From: Spirochaetes bacterium RBG_16_49_21
Lineage (GTDB): Bacteria > Spirochaetota > UBA4802 > UBA5550
NCBI GenBank assembly: GCA_001829495.1
Contig: MIBJ01000074.1
Coordinates: 1-35,603 of the forward strand
Length of the DNA stretch: 35,603 nt
Direction: 5' to 3'
Shown here: positions 22,902 through 31,105 of the stretch, in pieces
Layout: every line of letters begins with the position of its first letter
How positions within the stretch are numbered: position 1 is the stretch's first letter
Translations under genes and position numbers: made by a program
The notes under the pieces: model-generated
What the model saw: only the letters and a program-made list of their open reading frames with translations
The model's database searches: none
What the model was told of the DNA's origin: nothing

Positions 22902-24821
22902 ATGAAAAAAAAATCATTACCCTGGCATAGAGAATATAAAATAACCGGAATTCCAAAATCATTGGAACCATACCCGGACAAACCGGTGCATGATATTCTG
23001 TACGAAGCTGCAAAAAAATATAAGAAAAACGGCCTGATTCAGTTCAATTTTAAGATGACCTATCCCGAGGTTAAGGAGAGGGTTGACCGCCTTGCCGCCG
23101 CCCTTTGTAATCTCGGTTTACGGAAGGGGGAGAGGGTTGCCACCATACTGCCCACATCGATACAGTTTGTAATATCCGATTATGCCATCTCCCGGGCGGG
23201 CCTGGTTCATATCCCCAGCAGCTCTCTTGAGCCAACTCCGGCCCTTGAACATAAATTCAAAGAAGGCTCTCCCCGGGCCCTGATCACGCTTGACCAGCAT
23301 GTTGCTATAGCGGCTCCGATTATGAAAAAGTGCGGAGTAGAATTCTTGATTCTCTGCAGGCTTGAAGAATATTCGGGTAGTTCAATAAAAGGCTCAATCG
23401 GAGAAAATATACGGATTCCCCCCAAGGCATTATGGATGACTGAATTGATAGATAAAACCCCTCCCTCGCCGCCGGATCTGACGTTTGACGTCGAAAAAGA
23501 CCTGGAGACCCTTCTTTTTACCGGCGGAACAACAGGGATCGCAAAGGGGTGCATGCTGACCCACCGGAACATATATGCCAACACTTTGCAGAACATGTAT
23601 TCATTAGGCAAGTCCGGCTTTCTCCTCAAGGGTGCAATATCAGGATTGCTGGGGCTCCCTTTTTTTCATTCCTTCGGCCATATTATCATGCATACGGTCA
23701 CCATGTTCGGCCACAATCAGATTCTGATCCCCGACCCGAGGGACACGGATGGAATGATCCGGATGATCAAGAAATATTATCCGGTTATTCAGATAGGGGT
23801 GCCGACCCAATTCATGAAGCTGTCGCAGGATCTTGAGAAATATGGAATGCTCGGAATATCCGGATCCGCGCCGCTCCCGACCAGCGCCCAGGAGCAGTTC
23901 GAGAAAAAAGCCGGCGGCGGTATCATGGAAGGCTATGGCCTTTCCGAGATGTCTCCGGTCACTCATCTTAACACGACCTTCCTGGTCCGCATGTACGGCG
24001 GCCGGCTTTCCATGAGGCTGAATACCATGCTCATGAGCATCCCCGGCAACATACAGTTTGTGAATGCGATCATGCGATTCATGGGATCCAGGATTAACGG
24101 AATGATTCTCACCAAGTTTTTTTACATCATGGCGAAATTGACCCGCAAACAATCGTCCTCTGCGAAAGGGGGCACGACAAAAACAGTCGAAAAAAGGGGA
24201 ACCATCGGCATACCCTTTCCCGATACCGAGGTCAAATTTCTGTCGGTTGAAACAGGGAATGAAATTTCCATTGAAGATATGCTTAGAGGAGAACGGGGAG
24301 AGATGTTGCTGCGCGGGCCTCAACGGATGCTCGGATACTGGGCCAAGCCGGGAAGCGGCATCGACGAGGAAGGATTCATACATACAAGCGATGTGGTCAG
24401 GATCGACGATAATGGCTATTTCTATATCGTTGACCGGACCAAGGACATGATCATCGTGTCCGGATACAAGGTCTATTCCCGGGAGATCGACGATATCCTG
24501 TACCAGCATCCCAAGGTGGAGCTGGCGGCGACCATCGGCATACCCGATCCGGAGCGTGAGGGGAGCGAGCGGATAGCCGTATATATCCAACCGAAGGATA
24601 AATTTAAGAAAAGCATCGCCGCTAATGAGATAATCGATTACCTGAAAAAGCAAGTGGCAAAATACGCGGTGCCTAAAGTGGTCAGGGTAATTGACGCTAT
24701 GCCCCTTACCGAGGTTCACAAGGTGAACAAGAAGCTGCTGCGGGAGATGGCGGTAAAAGATTTCGGCGGCAGCCAGGCTGTGCGAAAAAAAAGAGCGAGG
24801 TCCAAGAAAGGCAAGAAGTAA
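22902..24821 (+). CDS. Long-chain acyl-CoA synthetase (AMP-binding) with internal insertion
   Basis: 639 residues of the ANL adenylate-forming superfamily. P-loop LLFTGGTTGIAKG at 204-216, ISGSAPLP at 319-326, YGLSEMSP at 345-352, TSD with D497 and DRTKDMIIVSGYKVY at 511-525. It should activate fatty or similar acids to acyl-CoA with ATP. Between YGLSEMSP and GTIGIPFPDTE (433) there is an extra stretch of about 75 residues with hydrophobic helices (near 372-412) and a basic end, absent from standard members; it may dock the enzyme to a membrane. The C-terminus is a Lys/Arg tail (RKKRARSKKGKK). GAGAGGGA precedes the ATG. The gene begins 25 bp after a strong terminator and needs its own promoter or readthrough. 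Confidence 0.92.
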   Translation: MKKKSLPWHREYKITGIPKSLEPYPDKPVHDILYEAAKKYKKNGLIQFNFKMTYPEVKERVDRLAAALCNLGLRKGERVATILPTSIQFVISDYAISRAGLVHIPSSSLEPTPALEHKFKEGSPRALITLDQHVAIAAPIMKKCGVEFLILCRLEEYSGSSIKGSIGENIRIPPKALWMTELIDKTPPSPPDLTFDVEKDLETLLFTGGTTGIAKGCMLTHRNIYANTLQNMYSLGKSGFLLKGAISGLLGLPFFHSFGHIIMHTVTMFGHNQILIPDPRDTDGMIRMIKKYYPVIQIGVPTQFMKLSQDLEKYGMLGISGSAPLPTSAQEQFEKKAGGGIMEGYGLSEMSPVTHLNTTFLVRMYGGRLSMRLNTMLMSIPGNIQFVNAIMRFMGSRINGMILTKFFYIMAKLTRKQSSSAKGGTTKTVEKRGTIGIPFPDTEVKFLSVETGNEISIEDMLRGERGEMLLRGPQRMLGYWAKPGSGIDEEGFIHTSDVVRIDDNGYFYIVDRTKDMIIVSGYKVYSREIDDILYQHPKVELAATIGIPDPEREGSERIAVYIQPKDKFKKSIAANEIIDYLKKQVAKYAVPKVVRVIDAMPLTEVHKVNKKLLREMAVKDFGGSQAVRKKRARSKKGKK

Positions 24822-24833
24822 AATAAACCAGTC

Positions 24834-24950
24834 CCCCTCCCTTGATGGGAGGGGTGAGGGGAGGGTGAAATACATGTTTTTGGAACCAAGTCACTTATTC
24901 GCCATAAATTTATCACCCCCACCCCAACCCTCCCCCATGTAGGGGGAGGG
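24834..24950. repeat. Paired GC-rich hairpins (dispersed repeat)
   Basis: CCCCTCCC-TTGAT-GGGAGGGG (24834-24854) and CCCTCCCCC-ATGTA-GGGGGAGGG (24928-24950) flank an AT-richer 73-bp centre. The outer sequences are themselves roughly inverted copies of each other. The first hairpin starts 12 bp after the ligase stop but lacks a T-run. Confidence 0.6.
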
Positions 24951-25012
24951 AGCAAGAGGTAATAATAAAAATTGCCTAATTCAGGTAAAATATATTTTCA
25001 GGAGATCAGACT

Positions 25013-26191
25013 ATGGAAGAAGCTGTATTTATCGACGGCGTACGCACTCCCAACGGAAGGGCTCACCGGGAAAAAGGATGGTTCCGAAAGCTCAGGCCCG
25101 ATGAATTGCTCACGGTGGTTTATCAGGCTATCTTTGACAGAAACAAGAAGGTTAAACCCGGGGACATCGATGCGGTATTAGTCGGCTGCGCCAACATCTC
25201 GGGCATGCAGAACGATATCGGAAGGCTGGCCTGGCTTGCTTCAGGCCTGCCTGACAGCGTGCCGAGCAATACTATGACCAATCAGTGTCCCTCCGGCATG
25301 TCCGCCACGATGCACGCGGCCCGCGCAATCATGACCGGGCAGGCCGATATCATGCTTGCCGCTGGAGTCGAGGACATGGAGAAGGTCCCCATGGCGGCCA
25401 ACATGGATTTTCCGCCGCGGCTCCTCAAGTACTACAACGGAGCCGACCTTCCCATGGGGCCGACTGCCGAAAAAGTGGCTGAAATGTCGAACATTTCCCG
25501 CGAGGACATGGATAATTTTGCGGTCTGGTCGAATAAAAAAGCTGCTGAAGCGCGCAATGCAGGCAAGTTCAAGAATGAGATCATCCCGGTTTTGGGGGTG
25601 AACGACAACGGCGAGGAGTATCTGGTAGAGCACGATCAATGGATCAGGGACAAGATCGACATCGATAAGATGAAAACCATGACCTCTCCATATAAGCCGA
25701 ACGGCCGCGTCACCGCAGCTACATCGTCACCGCTGACCCAGGGCGCTGCCTGCCTGCTCCTGATGAGCCGCGGGAAGGCCGATGAGCTGGGACTGGAATA
25801 CCACTACAAGTTCAATTATGGAGTACTCGCCGGCTGCGACCCCACGGTCATGGGGATCGGCCCGATTCCCGCCGTCCGTAAGCTGTTCGAGAAGACGGGG
25901 CTCACGAAAGACGACATCGGTCCCGTGGAGCTCAACGAGGCCTTTGCCAGCCAGGCCCTGGCGTGTATACGAGACCTCAGGCTCGACAACGACAACGCGC
26001 CCTTCAAGCGCGTCAACGTCTGGGGCGGCGCTATCGCTCTGGGCCATCCCCTGGGACAATCGGGTGCGCGGCTCATCGTCACCCTGCTGAATATCATGAA
26101 GGCCGATTTTCCGAATGAGAAATACGGCCTGGCGTCTCTATGCGGCGCCTTCGGCAATGCAGCTGCCTGCTTGATTGAAAAAGCTAAATAG
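25013..26191 (+). CDS. Thiolase family acyl-CoA acetyltransferase
   Basis: 392 residues. Nucleophilic Cys C92 in [15 protein letters not shown] at 308-311, His H345 in [16 protein letters not shown] and second Cys C377. It cleaves 3-ketoacyl-CoA to acetyl-CoA and shortened acyl-CoA, or runs in reverse. Odd: the C-terminal loop reads [11 protein letters not shown] instead of the usual C-x-GGGxG, and the [15 protein letters not shown] segment differs slightly from VTAGNSS-DGAAA; so specificity may be unusual. It lies 190 bp after the ligase across a repeat, has no operator-like site, and ends 47 bp from the convergent START gene. AGGAGA before ATG 25013 is a modest ribosome site. Confidence 0.93.
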   Translation: MEEAVFIDGVRTPNGRAHREKGWFRKLRPDELLTVVYQAIFDRNKKVKPGDIDAVLVGCANISGMQNDIGRLAWLASGLPDSVPSNTMTNQCPSGMSATMHAARAIMTGQADIMLAAGVEDMEKVPMAANMDFPPRLLKYYNGADLPMGPTAEKVAEMSNISREDMDNFAVWSNKKAAEARNAGKFKNEIIPVLGVNDNGEEYLVEHDQWIRDKIDIDKMKTMTSPYKPNGRVTAATSSPLTQGAACLLLMSRGKADELGLEYHYKFNYGVLAGCDPTVMGIGPIPAVRKLFEKTGLTKDDIGPVELNEAFASQALACIRDLRLDNDNAPFKRVNVWGGAIALGHPLGQSGARLIVTLLNIMKADFPNEKYGLASLCGAFGNAAACLIEKAK

Positions 26192-26201
26192 TATCTCTTT
26201 T

Positions 26202-26228
26202 GGTCCCGCCGCTTTCGGCGGCGGGACC
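26202..26228. terminator. Hairpin between convergent thiolase and START genes
   Basis: GGTCCCGCCGC (26202-26212) and GCGGCGGGACC (26218-26228) form an 11-bp perfect GC-rich stem with a TTTCG loop. There is no clear T-run on either strand, but the place between two convergent stops suits a bidirectional transcription end. Confidence 0.6.
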
Positions 26229-26238
26229 CCCAATCTTA

Positions 26239-26949
26239 TTATTTAATATAGTTTTTCTTTAAGGCGTCATCGATCATTTTTTTGTATTTTGAGGTCTTGG
26301 CTTCATCAATATATTTCTGTAATTTTACCATTTTCGCCAAACCTTGCAATGATTTGTACGGTGATTTTCTGATCGTGGAATTAGACATTCCGGTCGGTAA
26401 GCCCTTACCAAGATCAGGATCTATCATGAACGTCACCCGCGTGTGGTCCTTGTCAACCCACTCCATTAAAAACTGTGAATAAAAAGACGGCATTCTGACC
26501 AGGCCTTTTTTCCCTTCGTAATTCATCTCATTGCTGGAGCTCGCCCGTATGTCAGACCATCCCTTCGGGTAGTTGTTAACGACATACGACTTGAGTATCA
26601 TGTCCCGGTCCGTCAAAAGCGGAACATGCTGGTGGAACCAGAATATGAAGGTGTCAGCCTGGTCGTTGACTACTTTTAGAACTTTTGTGGCACTGCAGTC
26701 ATACATCCACTGCGGATAATTCGCGATATCCCGGAGAACCACGCCGATAACATCCATACCGGCCGGGATAACGCCGATACATTTAGCTGCGATATACTCT
26801 TTTCCGGGAACCTCGCTGGTATATGTCTGGATTCCATCACTGGTACCTTCCAGTTTCCATTTGTATTTATCAGCGCTCCATGATCCGCTGCTCATAGCAG
26901 CAATAAAGATAATCATTACTATTGCGTAAACATGACCTTTTTTGAACAT
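26239..26949 (-). CDS. Exported START-domain lipid-binding protein
   Basis: 236 residues from ATG 26949, which follows GGAGGTTGTT; an in-frame ATG at 26961 would place the ribosome site inside the gene. A signal peptide (MFKKGHVYAIVMIIFIAAM, cleavage near SWSA) leads to a START/SRPBCC domain (about 28-215) with characteristic YTSEVPGKEYIAAK, DIANYPQWMYDC and HQHVPLLTDRDMI segments. START domains hold lipids or sterols in a helix-grip pocket. Location is probably the periplasm, where it could carry hydrophobic substrates toward the inner membrane. It is convergent with the thiolase and separated from the PAP2 gene by a 520-bp gap. Confidence 0.88.
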   Translation of the reverse strand: MFKKGHVYAIVMIIFIAAMSSGSWSADKYKWKLEGTSDGIQTYTSEVPGKEYIAAKCIGVIPAGMDVIGVVLRDIANYPQWMYDCSATKVLKVVNDQADTFIFWFHQHVPLLTDRDMILKSYVVNNYPKGWSDIRASSSNEMNYEGKKGLVRMPSFYSQFLMEWVDKDHTRVTFMIDPDLGKGLPTGMSNSTIRKSPYKSLQGLAKMVKLQKYIDEAKTSKYKKMIDDALKKNYIK

Positions 26950-27477
26950 AACAACCTCCACTGTTTTTTTGTTAATTCCTACCGCCTGTATTATGCCGGA
27001 GGAATAATACGTAAGTGTAGTATATATTGAAATTTGTATTGTGATACAATTAACACAATGCTTAGATATAAAATTCTGTCAAGAAGGTAAATATCCGAGT
27101 CCTCGCGCTCAGTTACGAGAATATCCGTTTATCTATACGCTCCTGACCCCCCTCCTGTCCCCCCTTCGTAAGGGGGGAGGCTCTTCAACCAGAAATTTAA
27201 TTCACACCCAATTTACATAAACCGCTTGATCCTGTATTATAAATTATGTATTTTAACAATAGACGTGGTGCGGAATTAAATTTTTACAATAATAATTCCT
27301 TAAAATTATTTATGAGACAAAAAATTATTTTTAAATACTTCCCCCGCCGCCTCCGGCGGCGGGGGAAGTATTTTATTAATATTTTTGTTGGGAAATTAGT
27401 TTAGGAATTAACAGTTAAATTTTTAATAATCTTGTACTGTTCTAATGCATGTAATTATAAAAACATAATTATATGGC
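26950..27477. other. Divergent intergenic gap, AT-rich with two hairpins
   Basis: No gene-like frame in 528 bp. It must hold the promoters of the START gene (minus) and the PAP2 gene (plus). It contains CCCCCCTT-CGT-AAGGGGGG at 27159-27177 and the large palindrome at 27333-27373. The remainder is AT-rich with many T and A runs and no motif I can assign. Confidence 0.6.
27333..27373. terminator. Orphan 19-bp-stem hairpin with flanking T/A runs
   Basis: AAATACTTCCCCCGCCGCC (27333-27351) is perfectly complementary to the arm at 27355-27373 across a TCC loop, and TTTTATTAAT overlaps and follows it. It looks like an efficient terminator, yet no annotated gene reads into it on the plus strand, and on the minus strand it precedes the START gene. 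Possible uses: ending an unannotated small RNA, or attenuating the PAP2 gene. Confidence 0.55.
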
Positions 27478-28545
27478 ATGAGAATGAACGCTCGAAGCGG
27501 CACATATGCTATTTTAGCGGTAAATCCTGTCTGGTGGGTCGTTTCTGCTTTTTACCTTTTCCTGACGTCGACTGCGCTGGTAAACTATAAAAATTTTCCC
27601 TTCGGAAGCCTGAATTTCTTCACCCTTGTCTGGATAGGCACAGCCCTGACCGCGGCTCATTGCCTTTTAAATTTGAAGACCTTCCGGGAATATTTTTCAC
27701 TGAGGCGGTGGCGTGACATTCCCCGGTTTTTGTGCGCGGATATGTCCCACTATCTTCCCTACCTGCTTATGGCGGGGCTCTACGATAATATTCCCCTGTT
27801 CCACGACACCGCGAGGCTCAGATTCAACAACCTTGACTACAGCCTCTTGAGAGCGGATGAGATGATATTCGGCGTTCAGCCGACCATATTTTTACAGGAT
27901 TATCTTAATCCCTATCTGGTTGAATATTCAATGATTATGTATTCCTTTTTCGTTTTGCCCTATTTATTTCTTGTATATCTTTTCCAAAAAAGGGAATCCA
28001 CGCTGTTTTCCAAGCTTCTGCTGGCTCACGTGATAGCCTCCATAGTGGCACTGACCTGCTTTATCTACCTGCCGGCAAAGGGGCCCCGGTTTGTTTTCGA
28101 TACAGCAGGCAGCCGTTTGTATGAAAACTTGCCGCAATTTAAGAACGGGATCAACGGTGTGCGCATAGATTCCTTGTACCGTGCTACCGGGTATGAATCG
28201 CTATACCGGCTTCAGTATGACGCATGGAACAATCTTGAACGCGTAAAAACGGACTGCATGCCCAGCATGCACGCGGCCCTGTACCTTATCTGTATAATCA
28301 TTGCCGTCCGTTACCGGAAAATAATGAAATGGAAGCGGCTGGCAACGGGATTCTGGATAACGAGCGGCGTTTCCATGCTGTTCAGTTGTATCTATTTGCG
28401 CTATCACTGGGTCATTGATATCATCGCCGGAATAGTGGTCGCATTCTTTTCATATTCAGCGGCCGAGCTGATTATTGAACGATGGCTGCACACCCGCGAG
28501 CTCGCCTCTGCCCGGAACAAACAGCTCGTTTCCGCCTCCGGCTAA
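27478..28545 (+). CDS. PAP2-superfamily membrane enzyme (phosphatase or phospho-head-group transferase)
   Basis: 355 residues, several membrane helices. The three PAP2 motifs are visible: KGPRF at 201-205, PSMHA at 262-266 (H265) and YLRYHWVID at 306-314 (H310 and D314, the catalytic pair). The arrangement, with a long N-terminal helical part and CMPSMHAALYL, resembles AUR1/inositol-phosphorylceramide-synthase-like PAP2 proteins more than small soluble-type phosphatases. It may transfer or remove a lipid phospho-head group on the outer face of the inner membrane. No ribosome site is evident before ATG 27478; ATG 27484 is an alternative. It is isolated by gaps on both sides. Confidence 0.85.
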   Translation: MRMNARSGTYAILAVNPVWWVVSAFYLFLTSTALVNYKNFPFGSLNFFTLVWIGTALTAAHCLLNLKTFREYFSLRRWRDIPRFLCADMSHYLPYLLMAGLYDNIPLFHDTARLRFNNLDYSLLRADEMIFGVQPTIFLQDYLNPYLVEYSMIMYSFFVLPYLFLVYLFQKRESTLFSKLLLAHVIASIVALTCFIYLPAKGPRFVFDTAGSRLYENLPQFKNGINGVRIDSLYRATGYESLYRLQYDAWNNLERVKTDCMPSMHAALYLICIIIAVRYRKIMKWKRLATGFWITSGVSMLFSCIYLRYHWVIDIIAGIVVAFFSYSAAELIIERWLHTRELASARNKQLVSASG

Positions 28546-28590
28546 TCTTTAAAAAATAGTTCTTGATCGAATCGACCGCTATCTGATTCC

Positions 28591-29562
28591 ATGAGGTCAC
28601 AGTTACCGGGATTGAATGCCATGGAAAATCAAAATGATGAAGCCCGTAAAGAAACCTCTCCCCATGACAGCGGCGATTCGGCACAATACGGGACCGACCG
28701 CTCAAAATTCCCGGATAGCGGCATCCTGGAGGCTTTTTCCCGGGCAGTATCAGGGATCGTGAAGGCGATTTCGCCTTCAGTGGTGAGCCTCATGATCCAC
28801 TCCCGGCCCGGAATGAACAGTATGGAACTGCTGGGAGCCGGGTCCGGCGTGGTCATAGCGCCTGACGGATATATCCTGACCAACAGCCACGTGGTCCACA
28901 GCGCAGACCGGATCGAAGCGATGTTCACGGACGGGCAGAAGATGGAGGCAAAAGTCGTGGGGGAGGATCAGGCGACGGATATAGCCGCCCTACGGGTTCC
29001 GGCATCAGGACTTCCCTTCAGCGTTCCGGGGAATTCCGAGGGCTTAAGCGTTGGCCAGATCGTGATCGCCATCGGCAATCCGATGGGATTCGACTCCACG
29101 GTCTCGAGCGGCGTTGTCAGCGCCCTGGGCCGGGCTTTGAGGAGCCAGGACGGGAGGCTTATTGAAAACATCATACAGCACACCGCGCCGCTCAACCCGG
29201 GGAATTCCGGCGGTCCCCTTCTGGATTCGCGCGGCACCGTGATCGGGATCAACACCGCCATCATAGCCATGGCCCAGGGTATCGGTTTCGCTATCCCGTC
29301 CAACACCGCCGGTTGGGTTCTGTCCCAGCTCCTGAGCCATGGAAGGGTACGCAGGGGGTACCTGGGCATAGCCGGCAGGCAGTATCCGCTTCCGCGCAGG
29401 ATCGTCAATTACCATAATCTGGCGGTGGATTCTGCGGTTGAGATCGTCTCCATCCAGCCTGACGGGCCTGCCGGCAGGGCGGGTCTTTCGATCGGCGACC
29501 TGATCGTCGAGATTGATGGTAAGGACAAATCGGCGCCGGTTGTTTCCGGTATGACCGCATAG
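28591..29562 (+). CDS. HtrA-like serine protease with truncated PDZ domain
   Basis: 323 residues from ATG 28591; ATG 28621 is an equally possible start, as neither has a good ribosome site. The trypsin-like domain has the catalytic triad H100 (TNSHVV), D130 (ATDIAAL) and S206 (NPGNSGGPL). A PDZ domain begins near 255 (RRGYLGIAG) but stops after GDLIVEIDGKDKSAPVV plus seven residues, lacking the last 30 or so residues of a normal PDZ fold. There is no signal peptide or membrane anchor, unlike DegP/DegS, so it would act in the cytoplasm unless the start lies elsewhere. What follows the stop looks like part of another gene, which suggests a deletion fused the two. Confidence 0.85.
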   Translation: MRSQLPGLNAMENQNDEARKETSPHDSGDSAQYGTDRSKFPDSGILEAFSRAVSGIVKAISPSVVSLMIHSRPGMNSMELLGAGSGVVIAPDGYILTNSHVVHSADRIEAMFTDGQKMEAKVVGEDQATDIAALRVPASGLPFSVPGNSEGLSVGQIVIAIGNPMGFDSTVSSGVVSALGRALRSQDGRLIENIIQHTAPLNPGNSGGPLLDSRGTVIGINTAIIAMAQGIGFAIPSNTAGWVLSQLLSHGRVRRGYLGIAGRQYPLPRRIVNYHNLAVDSAVEIVSIQPDGPAGRAGLSIGDLIVEIDGKDKSAPVVSGMTA

Positions 29563-29691
29563 CGGACAGGATTCATCAGAATATTCTGTTCATCTGCGGC
29601 CATGAGCATGTGGAGCGCTTTGCCGCATTGCTCCAGAGCAAGGGCCATGAGAGTGAGATCATCGATTCTTTTCCCGTAATAATCATTTTTA
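29550..29691 (+). pseudogene. Coding-like remnant after the protease gene
   Basis: In a different frame from the protease, residues such as RIADRIHQNILFICG, then HEHVERFAALLQSKGHESEI, read like a real protein C-terminus: amphipathic helix, hydrophobic strand, Gly, helix. It recalls the end of TraB/DUF5694-like domains in pattern only. It has no start of its own with a ribosome site. I infer a fragment of a deleted gene. Confidence 0.35.
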
Positions 29692-29769
29692 AGGCCTTCA
29701 TGCGGGCGAGTTTAAATAAAAAATTTCGGTTGCACAACAAAAAAAATATAACCAGACAGGAGCAGAAAC

Positions 29770-30093
29770 ATGCCTCATTTCGAGAACGCATTTTCAGTTT
29801 TAGCTAATGACCGCAACCTCACTGAAGAAGAATTGATCCGGGCGGTGCGCCTTATGATCGCGGCTGAATATGAAGCGGTCCAGCTTTATACGCAATTGGC
29901 GGATTCGATCGATAATAAGCTGGCGATTGAAGTATTACGGGATGTCGCTGATGAAGAAAGGGTTCATGCGGGCGAGTTTCTCAGGCTCTTAAAAGAGCTG
30001 GCCAAAGACGAAGAAAAATTCTATGCCGAGGGAGCCGAAGAGGTTGAAAGGGAGATAGACAAGCAAAGACTACAGGGCGGAACGAAGAAATAA
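29770..30093 (+). CDS. Encapsulin-type ferritin-like protein (half-ferritin, two helices)
   Basis: 107 residues. It closely resembles the ferritin-like domain fused to Pyrococcus encapsulin and the EncFtn family: an ELIRAVRLMIAAEYEAVQLY helix, a turn, and a second helix with DVADEERVHAGEF. Likely iron ligands are E33, E62 or E63 and H66, with Y40 conserved. One chain supplies only half of a four-helix bundle, so ferroxidase sites form at subunit interfaces in the characterised members. It would oxidise and store iron or remove peroxide. No encapsulin shell gene is in the window and no clear cargo-loading peptide ends the protein (DKQRLQGGTKK). AGGAGC precedes the ATG. Confidence 0.85.
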   Translation: MPHFENAFSVLANDRNLTEEELIRAVRLMIAAEYEAVQLYTQLADSIDNKLAIEVLRDVADEERVHAGEFLRLLKELAKDEEKFYAEGAEEVEREIDKQRLQGGTKK

Positions 30094-30139
30094 GGGGCTT
30101 AAGCAAAATAAGGCTTGTTTAAATCATGAGGGATATCGC

Positions 30140-31090
30140 GTGAAGGGATTGAGGCTTTTATCGGTCATACTCGCACTGACGGCAGCGACGTGCATACGCG
30201 CATACGCGGCAAATTCCTCAGTGGAAGTCAAGATCGGCGGCAGGCTATGGTATTGCTGGTGGCAGCCCGCATGGTCCGACGGTGTCAGATACGTGACGCC
30301 GAGCGCGGCGCTTCCCGTGTCCCTGCCGTATAAGACAAAAAGATACGACGTGGCGTCTGCGTTCATGTACGGGTTCACCGTTTCGGTCAGGTTTCTTGAA
30401 TCATGGATATTCTCATCTTCCCTTATGTACGGAAACTTTTTTTCGAAATCGGAGACTCCCGGTTCGCATGTCGCGCTCTCCCTGCCGGCGCTCAATTTTT
30501 CAAAAGACATCAAGATGTACGATATTGACGCGGACCTGGGCTATCAGGCCACCCGGTATCTCCGGGTCAACCTGCGCGTTAAAACCCGGCCGTACAACTA
30601 TATTGAAAAGGGGGAAATTGCGCACTTATCGCCCTCCGGCCGCTTCTCAATCGCCTCAGCCAAGGCTGAGTTCATTGACGTGGGCCCGGGCCTCGGGGTC
30701 GAGTTGAGTTTGCCGCTGTATCGTAGTCTTTCTTTATTGATGAGCGTGTCAGGGTTCGTGCTTGCCGGGTCCGGATCGTACGTTTACGACTATCAATACG
30801 ACGCGACGCCGTCAGCCATAACCCTGGTTTTGGACCAATTTAATAAGGAAAGCTTTTATTCATATGCCGGCAACGGAGCCGTTGCGCTGGAATATTACAT
30901 ACAGCCGGCCGACATTGCCCTGCAGATCGGCGGCAAGTATGATCTTATTTACTACCGGCAGCACCGGACGATGAAGGGATTCCTCGGCTACGGCGGCAAA
31001 TACGACCGTTTTTACGGCGTATCGTTTGCGGCCGTGTATTCATTTACCTTGACCGACATCGCCGCGACGAAGCAGAATGACCATATTTGA
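30140..31090 (+). CDS. Outer-membrane beta-barrel protein of unknown function
   Basis: 316 residues from GTG 30140, 7 nt after GAGGG; a short ATG frame at 30126 ends after five codons. A signal peptide (cleavage near AYA-A, residue 24) is followed by alternating hydrophobic/polar strands rich in Tyr and Gly, e.g. VEVKIGGRLWYCWWQP, YGFTVSVRFLESW, DADLGYQATRYLRVNLRV, FYGVSFAAVYSFTL, typical of a 10-12-stranded outer-membrane barrel. I do not recognise a family. It starts a set with a coiled-coil lipoprotein (15 bp on) and the nucleotidase-barrel protein, which may form one envelope complex. Confidence 0.8.
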   Translation: MKGLRLLSVILALTAATCIRAYAANSSVEVKIGGRLWYCWWQPAWSDGVRYVTPSAALPVSLPYKTKRYDVASAFMYGFTVSVRFLESWIFSSSLMYGNFFSKSETPGSHVALSLPALNFSKDIKMYDIDADLGYQATRYLRVNLRVKTRPYNYIEKGEIAHLSPSGRFSIASAKAEFIDVGPGLGVELSLPLYRSLSLLMSVSGFVLAGSGSYVYDYQYDATPSAITLVLDQFNKESFYSYAGNGAVALEYYIQPADIALQIGGKYDLIYYRQHRTMKGFLGYGGKYDRFYGVSFAAVYSFTLTDIAATKQNDHI

Positions 31091-31105
31091 CAAGGGGCAA
31101 ATGCT

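Noticed and set aside
23640..24875. 411-residue minus-strand frame
   Set aside because: Antisense to the acyl-CoA ligase and running into a repeat; no motif.
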